This document shows, piece after piece, positions 35,844-48,230 of a stretch of DNA of 64,000 nt (within the stretch, counting starts at the first letter, position 1; the number at the start of each line of letters is the position of its first letter). This stretch comes from Paramecium pentaurelia (taxonomy: Eukaryota > Ciliophora > Oligohymenophorea > Peniculida > Parameciidae), in assembly GCA_905183005.1 (NCBI GenBank), contig CAJJDO010000142.1:207734-271733 (forward strand), given 5' to 3'. Made by a program: the position numbers and the translations under genes. The notes under the pieces are model-generated. The model did not search any database. It was not told the origin of the DNA and worked only from the letters and a program-made list of their open reading frames with translations.

Positions 35844-36063
35844 TATTAATATTAATATTTTGTTACATAACAATATTAAATATAAAATGAAATCTATTTA
35901 TCATAGATAAAGTTCTTTGAATTTCATCTAAATTTATTTAAATATTTATCTATTCAATGTATACATTTATGAATATTGTCATGGATAATAAGATTATATT
36001 ATATAAGTATTCTATTTATTAAGAATTTAATTGTTCATTAATATTATTAATAATTAATTATAA

Positions 36064-39000
36064 ATGCAGCCTAAACCTATTAAGAGAAAAGACTCTATGG
36101 TTCCTTAAGGTACTTCCATGTCTATTTGTTCATCTTTGTTATTCATGATAGGACAATCATGGTATGAAATGAAAAGAAGACCTTGTGGATATTGTGTATC
36201 ATTTTTTAGTGTTTTGATTGTGGTTGCTGCAAGTGCTGTTAGTTAATCAATAATTGATAGAGCACCTTTAATATTTTTAAAATCAGCTGAAGGTCCGGCA
36301 GGATAATCAGACATAGTGTAATTAGCAATTTAAGATTAGGTTGATGGCAAATCCAAATTATTTAAGCGAAGAACATGAAAAGTCTCCTCAATATTTGATG
36401 TCTATCTATAGTAACTCAGCTAGACAACAAGGATATCTCATAGTTGATTTCCTAAACTTTACTAGAGTGAAAGAAGTATTAGGACCAGACAGGGCAAATT
36501 AAGCAAGTCCTAGAATTGAATAACAAGTCAATTTCACATATTTGTAAAAGACAGGAGAGTGTGAGAATGTATATATTAATCATTTATTGATAGTCTGTGA
36601 ATAAAGCATAATAATTGTTATCTAAAAGATAGGAATTCGGAAGTGAAGCTCATTTTAATGACTTAAGGGATGGATAGTAATTAGGATAGAGATGCGGAGG
36701 AGTATAACCACATCCAAATGCCAAATTTGTTGCTATTGATACTTAAAAAGAGAAAAAAATTGGATTGGGTTGGGAATATCCATTTGATGAATTAAAGGAA
36801 ACAGAAGTCATAATGAGTAGGAAATTAGCAGAAACGTATAAATTGAATGTAGGAGATTATATGTTAATATATGGAGAATTCTATGATTTTTATGCGTCAT
36901 ATTATATAGAGAACTACTATGAATAGATAGGTAAGTAATTCAATTTAACAAATTACAATGATACATTTATAAATCAAGAATTTTCAGATTTGAAAAAAGC
37001 AACTTAAAGATTTTATTTGTATTAAGTTAAAGGTTTGTTAGATTCAACTTATGGTAAATTTCCAGATGGAGATGCTGATAAATTAATAATTGTAGAACAC
37101 AAACATTTATTTAATAATCTTGCATATTGGTCATGGGATAAACCATTTTTAAAGGCTATGTATACTGCTAATCCTGAAGATTTTGTAGATGAAATCAGAA
37201 TCAATATACCTGATAGATTCAATATATATATGGATAGCAATTATGAGAATATATAAGGGAAGATAACTAAATATGCTAGTAACATAAGAAGAGATTTGGG
37301 AGTTTATCCATGTAATATGGATTTACCAGTCTTATAACAACTATATGATTCTAGATTTGGTTAACTATTTTTGGGTATCATATTAAATATGATCATTGTA
37401 ATATTGTTTTTATTGAGTGTATTACTCTTATATACTTTGTTGTTGATATCAGTAGAAACAAAGACTTATGATTTGGGAGTGTTGAGAGTATTAGGTTTTA
37501 ATAAATTGGGAGTTGTGTTTATAGTATTGACACAAGCTTTGAGTTATGTTCTACCAGCTATGGTTGCTGGTATTATACTTTCAATACCATTCTTATTATA
37601 TGCTAGTAGTGCACTTAAAGCTTCAATTGGAGTTGAGATAGAAGTAACTCCTACAACAAATGCAATATTCATGTCACTCGGATTAGGATTGCTGATTCCT
37701 TTACTTAGTTCTTATGTTCCCATAAAAGAGGCATTAAGTAAGTAATTAAGTTTTGCATTGGATATCAACAGATCAAAATCTACTGCTGTGAAAATAGAAG
37801 TAGATCTTGAAGGTAAATCATTACCTTGGGGTAGAATCTAATTTGCAATAATTGCTTCATTGTTTGGTATTTGTGTCTATTATTTCTTGCCTTTGGCTTT
37901 ATTGTCATTCAACATTGGATTGCTTTTGTCTATATTCTTCTTTATTTTATGTGGTATGTTATTAGGATTGGTGATATTTGCATTCAATATTTAATACCTT
38001 GCTGAAAGATTTACTGTTTATATATTTTTATTTTGGGCCAGTTCAGCCAAGAAAACAATGGTGTTAAAGAATCTTGCAGCACATAGGGTATACATAAATA
38101 ATTATATATTAAATAGATCAAAAATAGAAGAACAGCTTTAATGTATGCCTTATCAATTGCTTTTGTGATTTTCATATTTGTTGGTATGAGTGTACAGATT
38201 GAGAATTAAGCTACGTAGACTCTTTAGTAACATGGTTGCAAACTTGAGATCACTTCCTCTAATGGATATCTTTCACCATTTGAATTTGAAAATATTATAT
38301 TAGAATTAGGAGGCAACATAACTAGTTTTGCATGGGTTACTGATTCTTTAGATAGTTATATGTAAAGACTTGGATTTTCAACTGCATACATGACTCATTT
38401 AGGATAAGTTTATTAACTTAGACCCAAGATTGTAGGTGTCTCACATACTTTATTTGATATGGGATATAATCAATTTTTAAAAGTTGAAGATCAAATTAAT
38501 AGTAAATTGAATCCAGTCGAATAGTTATATACAAGTAGAGGAAGTCAAAGTGCTATTATTGGTACTAGTTATGCAGATTAACTTAATATCAAAATTGATA
38601 TTGACAGCACCTTCCTTCTAATTGTCTATAATAATACATTTAGTCAATATCATTAGATGAGAGCATCTTCAATTATCACTTCAGCACCTGCTCTTAAATT
38701 TAGTAGTTTACCAAGTGTTTAAGAATAAAATGTTGTTGTTTCCTTACCAACATTTAGAAGACTTTGTGGAAATTTGATAGATGCAGTAGATAATTATCCA
38801 ATGAAAAGATTACTTATATCTGTATCCAATTCAGGTAATATTGATACTGTGTATGGCTATTTTAAAAAGTATATTGATTCTAAAGGAGTTTCTGCTAAAA
38901 TATGGGATTATAGAGATTACGAAACTTCTATAAAATAAAGTCAGGATCTTATTTAAATTATATTCAGTTTCTTAACAGGTGTTGTTATGGTATTATCATT

Positions 39001-39352
39001 CTTTAGTCTTATGACATCGATGACTGCCAATATGTTAGAATAAGTTAAAGAAATCTCAGTGCTTAGAGCTATTGGCAATACTAAAATGTCCATTACTATG
39101 GTCTATATTATGGAAGCATTCACTTTAGTTTTTAGTTCAAGTTTTATCGGATTAATGGTTGGATTTATTATTGGATAATCAATGGCATTGTAATAGACCT
39201 TATTCACTTAATTGCCATTAATTTTTGTTTTCCCATGGTAAATGTTGATTATCATCATTATTATTGCAATGATTGCAGCAATCATCAGTGTTGTAACACC
39301 CTCCTTATAAATCTTATCAAAAGAAATTGCTTAAATTATGAGAATGATCTGA
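36064..39352 (+). CDS. FtsX-like ABC transporter permease
   Basis: A 1,071-aa membrane protein with the MacB/FtsX permease plan: one N-terminal membrane segment (about residues 35-55), a large extracytoplasmic region, a first FtsX-like core of three helices from about residue 421 (GIILNMIIVILFLLSVLL, then E-T-K-T-Y-D-L-G-V-L-R-V-L-G-F coupling motif and following helices), a second extracytoplasmic region, and a C-terminal FtsX core (E-I-S-V-L-R-A-I-G-N near residue 975). The E-x-G-x-L-R-x-x-G helix before TM2 is the family hallmark. No ATPase is adjacent. Introns: 36316-36334 (19 nt), 36569-36593 (25) and 38088-38116 (29); with them the frame is exact. Substrate unknown, perhaps lipid or peptide. 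Confidence 0.88.
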
Positions 39353-39527
39353 AAATATTCAAATTCATTATAAAATTATATTATTTGATTTTTACAATTA
39401 ATATCCTTATCTCTTCTAAAAAGTTAGAATATTAATTATAAATTAATACTCGATTTAAATGTAATAATTAACATTCCTGAAAGAATAATATAAAAATAAG
39501 GTTATGAAAGGGAATAGGATAAAGGAT

Positions 39528-40568
39528 TCAGAGTATTCTCAATTATAAATGGTAGGAAATTAAAAAAAAGTTATTTAATTTAATTTTGAAAAATTATTAT
39601 TATAATAATAATATAATTTAATAAAAAAATAACAGTATTAAACTTGATGATCTAATTCTTTGTTAAAATTTAGTTTCAGGATTACAATTTACATAAATAA
39701 TGAAGAAAGTTAATTTCAATTGCTTTTCTTATTATTTTTTTATAGAATAAGGTATATAATAATTATTTTTAAGTGAACTTTATAAATTTAAATGAATATG
39801 ATTATTTAGTTTATTATTATTTAAAAAAAGTAAATTAAAATTTATATAAAAACATAGATTTATATTCAATTGAGAAAATAACATTAAGAGTGTATTAAGA
39901 TATCTTCGCATATATTTACAGGTTAATTTCTGAAGTTAAGTTTAATACTTTTTGAGATTATTTCTATATATCCTAAAATTTATATTATAATTACTTTTTT
40001 TTAATTAGACTTTCATATAGATTTGAACCTCCTTTGGATTGATAATTTCATCAAGTTCAAGTTGTAAAATAATAAAGTATAGTTATGTATTTTAGTTTAA
40101 TTAACATTTTGTAAATCTACCTGGTGAATTTAAGGCCTTTGCTTATCCAAATAATAAAATGTCATGTTCATGATTCTTTTTACTTTTCTTATTCAATTTT
40201 TTGTCAAGTAAGAAGAACATTAAATTTCTTTTCTCCCAAACATCTTCGAATTAAATTTTACTTTAATTCATTTCCAATATTTTCAAGTTTTCTGAAGATC
40301 TATTTTACCCTTATTCCCAAAGAATTTCCTAATCAAATATGTTATTGTACTATCCAATAACATACTTATATTCGAAGGATGAACAGGAGATATCGATTAC
40401 TTTAGTCCATTAATCATTCTATTAATAAATGAAATTTAGTAATACCTTTAAACATTCCATTTTAATAGCCTTTGTTAAATCCCAATTTTAGAAATCGAAG
40501 ACTATATATATGGCTTCTCCGTAATGAACTTGTTTAGTTATAGTGAAAAAGATTTAAGACACTTTCAT
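39528..40568 (-). CDS. CBM20 starch/glycogen-binding domain protein (A)
   Basis: The N-terminal about 105 residues form a CBM20 domain: V-S-Q-I-F-F-T-I-T-K, the G-E-A-I-Y-I-V-F-D-F-x-x-W-D core strand, W-T-K-V-I-D-I, and the signature F-E-Y-K-Y-V-I...I-L-W-E-Q-G-x-N-R. CBM20 binds alpha-glucans such as glycogen. After it comes a second beta-rich, E-D-V-W-E-K-R containing module that matches the same region of the neighbour gene. A 27-nt intron (40419-40445) sits inside the first CBM20. The formal stop at 39528 gives 337 aa, but the last about 150 codons are low-complexity and may be spacer read in frame. Confidence 0.78.
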
Positions 40569-40845
40569 TATATTAATAATGCTAATGCTGATTTTTAATT
40601 TATGTTTAAACTCAATTATAACTAGAATTATTAAGAATAATATCTTATGATTTTTATCTAAATTTACTATTTTAAAATTCTAATAATTGTATAAACTATT
40701 TTATACTAACATCCAATAATTTCTAATCTACTCTATCTTAATTGTTTATCTCAAATGGATTATTGTTATGGTTTATGATATTCAATATATATGTTATATT
40801 CAAAATTTAAAATTTTCAATAAAATCTATAAATAAATAATTATAA

Positions 40846-41465
40846 TCAACATAGAGCAATTCTATAAAATGAGATTGCTTGACATATTTCCTAATTTCTT
40901 TCCGAAATGCCAAGAGTTATTGGATTACTTATGAATTCCATAGGGGCTAAAATTTACAAAATTCTATTACTAGGATCTTTTATAAGCAAATAGTATTGAA
41001 ATTGAATCACTTAATCCGAATTAGTGATGTCAATGTAAAATTTAGCAGTAAAATACTTCATCGATTTCTTTTCTAACAATTTCATTTGAATTGGAGTTGA
41101 CAAAGCTGGGAAGTTCCCTATTACAATGGCTAAAGAATTATTATTTAAAGCCATTAATTTTAGAGAAATCATTCTTTTCTCCCACATATCTTCTATGATA
41201 TTAATGAATATGTTTGTATACTTATAGTTTCTGAACTATTTGATTTAGATTTAATTACATTTCTGTTGTTACCTCTTTCCCAAATTTATTAGTGTAAAGA
41301 TGGGTTATCATAATCTGCAATTACATATTTATATTCCAATTATGCATCAGTTACCTATAACTCAAGTTCCCATCGATTAAACTACATTTTTAAACACTTT
41401 TTTACTTTAATACAGGTCATCCTACTACTCTCATCTATTTTCCAATTATTTTAAGAACTAGCCAT
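40846..41465 (-). CDS. CBM20 starch/glycogen-binding domain protein (B)
   Basis: A 188-aa protein on the same strand as gene A, 277 bp upstream of its start. It carries a shorter CBM20: R-W-E-L-E-L-Q-V, then L-E-Y-K-Y-V-I...I-W-E-R-G-N-N-R, and the second module D-M-W-E-K-R...A-I-V-I-G-N-F-P-A-L-S-T-P shared with gene A. The first strands of the CBM20 fold are missing, so the domain may be truncated. Introns: 41193-41221 (29 nt) and, less surely, 41392-41415 (24 nt, no stop, length divisible by 3). The shared layout suggests an old tandem duplication. Confidence 0.75.
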
Positions 41466-42178
41466 GTACACACCTTGTCCAAAATACACTTAGTGGTATA
41501 AGCAAAACTTTATTTAAGACATTAAATTATTTATAATCAATTTATTCACTCATTTTTAAATCTTTTATCACCATTTAATCTAAGTTGTTTTTATTTAATA
41601 TTTAAATTATCATTAACTTTATCTCATCCCCCTCTCTCAATTGAATTAATATAAAAATCATTCTAATTTTCCAATTTATTTCATATACGATATATTGTTA
41701 GACAAATTTAAAAGTTTCAAACTAATCACTAAATCATATAATTCAAGTGTTAATTTTGATATTATCAAAGGAGTACCTTAGATGCATAATCATAATTACA
41801 AAATTATGTATGTAAATGCAAATATTGAAGATGCTTGTATTATGATCATAAATTTAAAATAAATACAAAAATTGATTTATTGATTTATTGATTAATATAT
41901 TAAATTATGAATTATTGAGCCTAAAAGATTTTTTTAGGAATATCAAGGATGAGTTTTTTTACTATTCCTAATTCTTAATTAAGATTTTCAAATTTATAAG
42001 AAAATCTTTGAATTTGTATTAGAAGTTAGTATTATTATTTATCTTTGATTTATTCCTATTAAAAAATAATTTTATTGATTTTTCAAATTCATGTACATCA
42101 ATAAAATTATAAGTTTTAACATATGTGTTTGTTTAACAAAAATTTATTCAACATTCTTCTTAATAATTAGATGAGTAT
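41466..42178. other. Spacer without a supported gene
   Basis: About 710 bp between the CBM20 gene B and the next plus-strand frame. Open frames are short and low-complexity. No RNA gene or repeat was recognised. Confidence 0.4.
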
Positions 42179-42499
42179 ATGGATATACTTAATATAATTG
42201 TGATTCAATCGATTTTAGAAAAGAAAACAAAATTTTGTAGATAATTATATAGCAAAGTAGAAGTAGGAAATATACCCTTAAATAAAATTTAAATTCAATA
42301 ATTCTTCACTATAAATGTTAATTTTATTGACACAGAATAAGATTTAGAGAGCATTAGATGGAACAAGTATTTTTAAATTAACTAATAGGAAGAAAAACTG
42401 CCTTTTTTCTTATCATTAGATTTCTTAACAAATTGTATTTTTCAAAGGAATTACTTAAAATAAGGTTATGCTCAATAGTACTACAAAATAATACTTTGA
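42179..42499 (+). CDS. Hypothetical protein (106 aa)
   Basis: An intronless open frame whose translation has convincing protein texture: IVIQSILEKKTKFCRQLYSK, a beta-type stretch QQFFTINVNFIDTEQDLESI and an aromatic-rich end LDFLTNCIFQRNYLKQGYAQ. The frame is open upstream of the ATG, so the N-terminus could be longer or an upstream exon could exist. No family is recognised. Confidence 0.5.
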
Positions 42500-42686
42500 A
42501 GTAGTACCTAATTTTTTAATTTTATTTTTTTATATTTAATTAACTAAAATGATTAATCATCAGTTTATGTATTAAATTAATATATTCATTATAAACAAAA
42601 AAAACATTTTAGACAATTTAACTTATATTACGTTTTTTAGAACTATATTTAAAAAATAGTGATATGATGTATTTAACATTAAAATA

Positions 42687-43754
42687 ATGGAAGATTTAGT
42701 TTCTCCTACTCATTCTATTTAAATAGATTGCAAATTTGTTACTAGATTAGAGAAGCTCAAAAAGCTATATGATACCAGTGTTCAAAGAAAAGATTAATAA
42801 CATATCATATTGCAATAATCTAACATTACAATAAATGATTGGGCTGAAATTTAGATATCCTACAAAGAATTAGAGAAGGCACACAATGAATTCAATATTA
42901 CTAATATTGGAAAATAGAAAAAAATGGATTAATTGGAATTTGATTTGCTGAGAATTATTGTTGGATTATATTGTAATGTTCATAAGCTACAGCCTCTTTA
43001 AATGGTATTTATAAATTTAATATATAGAATGTCTATGATTGGGATTAAATAGGATAGATATTATTCAATAGACATTGGAAGGTATGCAGAAGTAAATGGA
43101 TAGAGAGTTAAGCAACTTCAATAGTAGATCATCCTTGGACTAGAGAAGAGGATTAAGTTTTGAGTTAATTATACGATAAATATACGGAATAAAATAAATG
43201 CAATAAATGGAGTTTGATAGCTATGGAGATGAGTAAGTTATGTAACTCATCCCATGTTAGATTGGGTAAATAATGTAGAGAGAGATGGATAAATAAATTG
43301 AATCCATAAGTAGAGAGGTATAAATAGTATTTAATATTTTTTTAGAGGTCCATGGTACAAAGAGGATGAAATAAAATTGTTGGTAGCTGTTCTAAAATAT
43401 GGAAAGAAATGGTCATAAATTTCAAGAAGAGATTTTGAGAATCTAAGAACAGAAAATTGTTTAAAAAATAGATTTCATACAATAATTAAAAGAGAATCAA
43501 CGAGATTTGAAATAAACTAAACGCAATCTAAGAAATAAATTTTATAAAAATTAAAGCAAGAAGATGAACCATAATTGATAGAACAAATAATTTAAGAGTT
43601 AAGAGAAGAATCCTTACTTTAATAGCAGTCTGATTAAAGTGATAAGCTTAAAAAAAAGTATACACTCACTTAGGCAGATTAAGTTCTCGATTTTGTAAAC
43701 AATACTTTTCAGATTGCCATAATTAAGAAGAATAAACTCAATATAATATAATGA
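42687..43754 (+). CDS. Myb/SANT-type DNA-binding protein
   Basis: A 338-aa protein. An N-terminal helical region is followed by two clear Myb repeats and a degenerate one: DWDQIGQILFNRHWKVCRSKW (partial), then DHPWTREEDQVLSQLYDKY...W-S-L-I-A-M-E-M and the recognition helix V-R-L-G-K-Q-C-R-E-R-W-I-N-K-L-N-P, then R-G-P-W-Y-K-E-D-E-I-K-L-L-V...W-S-Q-I-S-R-R...N-C-L-K-N-R-F-H. Spaced Trp residues and the two recognition helices mark R2R3-type Myb factors. The C-terminus is Gln/Lys-rich. Introns: 43005-43027 (23 nt) and 43318-43345 (28 nt), the second between the two repeats. A role in transcription or snRNA-gene binding (SNAPc-like) is possible. Confidence 0.85.
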
Positions 43755-44069
43755 TCATAACTAAAATTTGTTTTCTAAGGATTATTTATCTCTAAAGCAT
43801 ATTAATAAATTCTTATTTTTATAAATATTTTTATATTAGTATAATAAAGAAAAATAAGTTAGTTATTTCATCAATATTAGAAAGTAATATAAATTTTTAA
43901 AAGTAATTTTTCAGTTATATGATCTATTTACTTGATTGTAATATATATAAAATTTATTGTTATTTAAATATTCTTAAATATATATATATTAATTTTAATT
44001 TGATTATAAAATTTTATAGATATGCAAAATTAAGTGATTTATTACCCTAAATTAAATTTTTTATATTTA
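43755..44069. other. Intergenic spacer
   Basis: About 315 bp between two plus-strand genes, A+T-rich, without recognisable coding, RNA or repeat content. An ATG at 44024 opens a frame that stops near TIM44's true start and is not in its frame. Confidence 0.4.
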
Positions 44070-45386
44070 ATGATATCCTTTGTTAACCTATTTGTCCCAT
44101 TTAGATAAGCACATAGACTTTCAAGACTTAACATTTACAACTAAAGAAGAGTTCTCTATAAATTCTGTAGTGAAAATAAAAAAACAGAAGAAATTGAGAA
44201 ATAACCATCTTTAGTTATAGATATTTTACATACAGTCAAAGATTCAGCTCTTGGTTCAGCTACAAAATTAACAGAAAAGGTGAAAGGATCAGCAGTGAAA
44301 TTTAAAACAGATGCTAATCAAAATAAGGAGACAAGTATTGGAAAAACATGTTTAAACATGGCAAAATTAGCATGGAGAAAAACATTTCCTAGTCATGATG
44401 ATGAAGTAAAGGCAAGAATGGAAACAGTTAAGGCAAAATTAGCAGAGAGAAAGAAGGAAGAAGAGAAATTTGCTTAAATGACTGAAGAAGAATTGGCAGC
44501 TGTATGAATTAAAATTTATTTAGATTTAAGAGAAAATTCCAGAATGGAAAAGAAATGCAGTCTAAGCTACTGATTAAGGTACAAGTGAAGAAGCATCTCT
44601 TAAATCTAAAATTGCTTAGAAGATTTAAAGTAGACTCAAATAAAGTGAATAAGGATAACATATAGTCAATAGTGAAGCTTATAAAGAATATATAACATTC
44701 AAAGCAGAAATGAAATAATTCAAAGCTGACTTATCTGATAAAATTTAAAATCATCCAAGCAATTTTGTTTAAGTTTCTTTATATGCAGCAGTAATTCAAT
44801 TTATTAATCAATTAGAAAACTGTTACAAATGAAAGTGATGTTGCCAGAGCCATTAGATAAATGAGAATGATTGATCCAGATTTTGATTTATATGAATTAG
44901 AAAAGGAAGCAAAAGTGATCTTTGAATAAATCTATAACCTATATTTATTAGGAGATTTAGAGTCTCTTTAAAAAGTATGTGGTGAAGCTGCTTTAGGATA
45001 CTTTAAAGTATTATTAAAAAAATAAGAAGCTGAAGTATTTTATTCATTTTTAAATTAGAAATCTGAACCTAAACATAAATAATTATGGAATGTAGATGAA
45101 ATTAGATTCACAAGAGCTAGTATACCTGATTCTGTTAAATTACCTGTTTTTGTTTTTACAATAAAAACTTAAGAAATCTTTTGTTATGTTAGTAAGGTAT
45201 GATATAATTCAAATATCAAAATAGACTGATAGATAAAAAATTATTGATGGAGATGATGAAAGAATCATGTCAATGGATTACTAATTTGCTTTAACTCCAC
45301 ATTCAAATCCTAGTTCTGATGAATTTGGCCATATTTGGGAAATGATTGAATTGTAACCATAATAAGTTGTTAAAATGCTTGTTTGA
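44070..45386 (+). CDS. TIMM44: Mitochondrial import motor subunit TIM44
   Basis: TIM44 anchors mtHsp70 at the inner-membrane translocase. The 413-aa protein begins with a mitochondrial presequence (MISFVNLFVPFRQAHRLSRL: basic, no acidic residues), then the Lys/Ala-rich helical region (LGSATKLTEKVKGSAVKFK), and a C-terminal Tim44 domain with MIDPDFDLYELEKEAKVIFE, IYNLYLLGDLESLQKVCGEA and the closing D-E-F-G-H-I-W-E-M-I-E, where homologues have W-x-L. Introns: 44502-44523 (22 nt), 44791-44815 (25) and 45197-45224 (28); removal restores one frame. The start at 44070 was preferred to an upstream ATG because it gives the presequence. Confidence 0.93.
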
Positions 45387-45480
45387 ATGCTATGTTATAT
45401 ATATATATTTTAATAAACATACCAATTTTATGAGAATAGTTTTTAATAATTTATATATATATAATATTACAATATTAAGA

Positions 45481-46364
45481 ATGGATTAAACCAATTCTAA
45501 TCTCATTATAATTGCTCCAGAACACTCTTACTCAATCAAATTAATTTAGTGTATATCCTTGTTTTAATAATTTAGATTTAATAAAACATTTTAATAATGA
45601 TGAATTAATATTTGATAAGATTGATGAAGAACATCAAAAGATTGGGACCTAACTGTAATAATTGGCATCAATTTAATAGTTTAATTAATACCAAATATTA
45701 TACATGTGATGTAGGTTTACATACAATAAATTACAATTATTTTAATTAAGTAAATGCTTTGGAATAATTATAAAAAATTAAAGTAGATGGTGTAATATTT
45801 ATTGTGGATGCCAATAATATGAATGGACTAGATTAATTTATTAATTTGTGTGATCAAATTTTAAATGAAATCTAACCTGGTCTATAGGCTATTATTTATA
45901 ATAGGAAAGAAGGAGTTAAAATAAACTTTGAATTATTAGAGAATGAAGAAAAGAAATTAGAAAGCTTTGTTGAATAAATTTACTTAGACTTAGAAAATCC
46001 ACCAATTCAATAATAAATTAAATAGTTATCTGAATAATAGGATGAAACTCTTGGATTTCCTAGAATTATAGAAATAATTGAATGTAATACTTGGACATAT
46101 ATGAGACCCAAATCATAAGAAAAGAAGGAAAATATTAATAAAACAAAAGTGAACTAAAATAAAACATAAGGTCTTGATTAATTAGAATATGAAGATGATT
46201 AATTTGCATAATTAATACATGATATGACCAAAATTAGGTATTCGATTATATATATATTATGTAGGACTTCAAAAATGACAGATGAGGAGAGAAGGGAAAA
46301 AGCTGCCAATTTAATGAATTAATTAATGAATATGTGTTAAGATGATGATGAAGATGATTTATGA
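45481..46364 (+). CDS. AAGAB/p34-like AP-complex assembly chaperone
   Basis: The 268-aa product resembles AAGAB (alpha/gamma-adaptin binding p34), a chaperone for AP-1 and AP-2 clathrin adaptor assembly. It has a short N-terminal strand LIIIAPEHSYS, a small-GTPase-like core (INTKYYTCDVGLH, then VDGVIFIVDANNMNGLDQF, and N-T-W-T-Y-M), and a C-terminal helix (LIHDMTKIRTSKMTDEERRE) like the dimer helix of p34, followed by an acidic tail. The GTPase-like part lacks a P-loop, as in AAGAB. Introns: 45551-45575 (25 nt), 45655-45679 (25) and 46238-46264 (27). An in-frame ATG 51 bp upstream is an alternative start. Confidence 0.7.
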
Positions 46365-46428
46365 AATGTTTATATAATGTTAAGAAAATTAGAAAAATAT
46401 ATATTAAATAAATTATTAAATAATTTTA

Positions 46429-46811
46429 ATGGCTTTGAAATCTGCAGCATTGTTTGAAAAGATGGATCCATTCATCAAATCATAAGGTACTGAATTGGTT
46501 AAGAAAATCAATGCCATCTATTTCTTTGAAGTTTCAAAGGCCAAAGGAGAAACTCCAGAAGTTTGGACTGTTGATCTCAAGAATGGCTCAGGAGTATGCA
46601 AAATATATATATAATTTAGTCAATTGCTAAGGGACGTGTTGGAACAGCTGATGCTACATTCACCATGGTAGATGATGATATGATGGCTATGGCTTAAGGA
46701 AAATTGAATCCTTAATAAGCCTTCATGTAAGGAAAGATGAAGATCAAGGGAAATATGGCTGCTGCCACCAAATTCACCCCAGATCTTTTACCAAAAGATG
46801 CCAAACTTTGA
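46429..46811 (+). CDS. SCP2 sterol-carrier domain protein
   Basis: A stand-alone 118-aa SCP2 domain, the lipid-transfer fold of sterol carrier protein 2: I-N-A-I-Y-F-F-E-V-S-K, W-T-V-D-L-K-N-G-S-G, then G-T-A-D-A-T-F-T-M-V-D-D-D, M-A-Q-G-K-L-N-P-Q-Q-A-F-M-Q-G-K-M-K-I-K-G-N-M-A-A-A. One 26-nt intron (46594-46619). The C-terminus (PKDAKL) ends like a peroxisomal targeting type 1 signal variant (AKL). Codon choice is richer in C- and G-ending codons (GCC, AAG, ATC, ACC) than any neighbour, as seen in highly expressed genes. Confidence 0.92.
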
Positions 46812-46837
46812 GGTTATATTAAAAAGTGTATAACAAA

Positions 46838-47560
46838 TCATAAAATCACATTAGATTATTAAGTTTTAATAAATTGCACAATCTTTCCATCCAATATTCC
46901 CTCACATAATTCATTATTACCAAAATATTTAAGAGATCTATATTATTCAATTTCAACAGGTTTTGGAGCCTTCTTCAACAATTATTGAAATTTGGATAGA
47001 CGAGATTCTTATTGAAAAGTTATCTCTGATATGTTATTATTGAGAATGAAACTTTGATGCATACTTAGACTTTAAATTTGACTTAAACCAGAAACTCTTT
47101 AATATTTACAATTATTTGGTATAATTTAAATTTGAGGTCTTCGAATCTATTAATATTATCTTTGAGTTTTTTTTTTGCTGGGTTTCATTTTGATGAATTT
47201 TGTATCCACTTAGAAGTTTAGTATTGATTTGATTTCTTTGCTTTATTATTCATTCTATTGGCGGCAGAATTATATTTTGCCTTAATTTTGGATTGCTCTA
47301 ACTTATTAAGGTGATGGTTGTAAAGGTAATTCTATTTATTAATTGGATGCTTCAATGTAGGCTTCATACTTTGGTAATTTAGTATTAAAAGTTTCTTCTT
47401 TCTTTTAATCAATTTATGGTTTATTATGAAGTGGATAATTGAACCTATATTTTTACTCTAATTCCTTAACAAAGGTAACATTATTATACCTCATAATTGA
47501 AATCACAATATATTGTTTTATGTGTTATCTTATTAAATTACTATTCAACTTAGAACTCAT
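46838..47560 (-). CDS. Unknown basic protein (240 aa)
   Basis: An intronless frame from ATG to TGA, tail-to-tail with SCP2 only 26 bp away. The product is Gln/Lys/Ser-rich: LPKYEAYIEASNQQIELPLQ, FCRQQNEQQSKEIKSILNF, and a more structured C-terminus KAPKPVEIEQYRSLKYFGNN followed by LCEGILDGKIVQFIKTQ. The length without TGA, the Trp-free but otherwise balanced composition and the C-terminal block support a real gene. No family is recognised. The first about 35 residues are hydrophobic/low-complexity, so the start could be later. Confidence 0.62.
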
Positions 47561-48230
47561 CTGGACATTAAGAAAAATTCATATATATATAATTAAAATA
47601 AATAAATTTCTGTTTACTTTTGTATAAAGTTTGAGTATGGACTTAATCAGAAAATAATCTATTAAAAAAAATGTATTTATTTTAGATTCGTTTTTTTATT
47701 ATATTTTGTAAAGATTGTTAAAAGAACAATAATAAAATACTATAATTAATAATCATTTCAGAAAAATAAGATTTATACTTCTAAATAAAATAAGATATTT
47801 ATATAGAACTATAAAATTCTTCATATTTAACTATTTTTTATGAATATTTATATAAAGGATTTATTCTTTCTTTTTTCTATATTCAAATATGAATATTTAA
47901 TTTCTATAATAGGAAATTTACGTATAGATGATATAAATTATAAATATGAAAGATAAATTTTATCTTTTATTTTTCATCTATAAGATGATAATGTATTAGT
48001 GCTTTATTTTGTTTTATTATATTTATCTTTACTTAACATTTTTTAAATGATGATATTTATTGATACATTTTATACTAAATATCGTTAATTAAATTTATGG
48101 GTTAAGTTTAACAGTCCAAATAACATTTTTTGAAAAATTGGTAAAAGGTTGATTCAAGAGAAAGCAGAATGTAATTATATGTAGAATAACTTTTAGTTTT
48201 GGTTGTGATATTGAAGTTTATACAAATTAA
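47561..48230. other. Spacer between divergent genes, no gene seen
   Basis: About 670 bp of extremely A+T-rich sequence between two divergent genes. It has only short, low-complexity frames. No RNA gene or repeat was recognised. It must contain both promoters. Confidence 0.45.

Noticed and set aside
37035..37745. Separate plus-strand frames of 73 and 124 codons starting with ATG
   Set aside because: They are segments between TAA/TAG codons of the single permease gene. With TAA/TAG as Gln they join into one frame of 1,071 residues.
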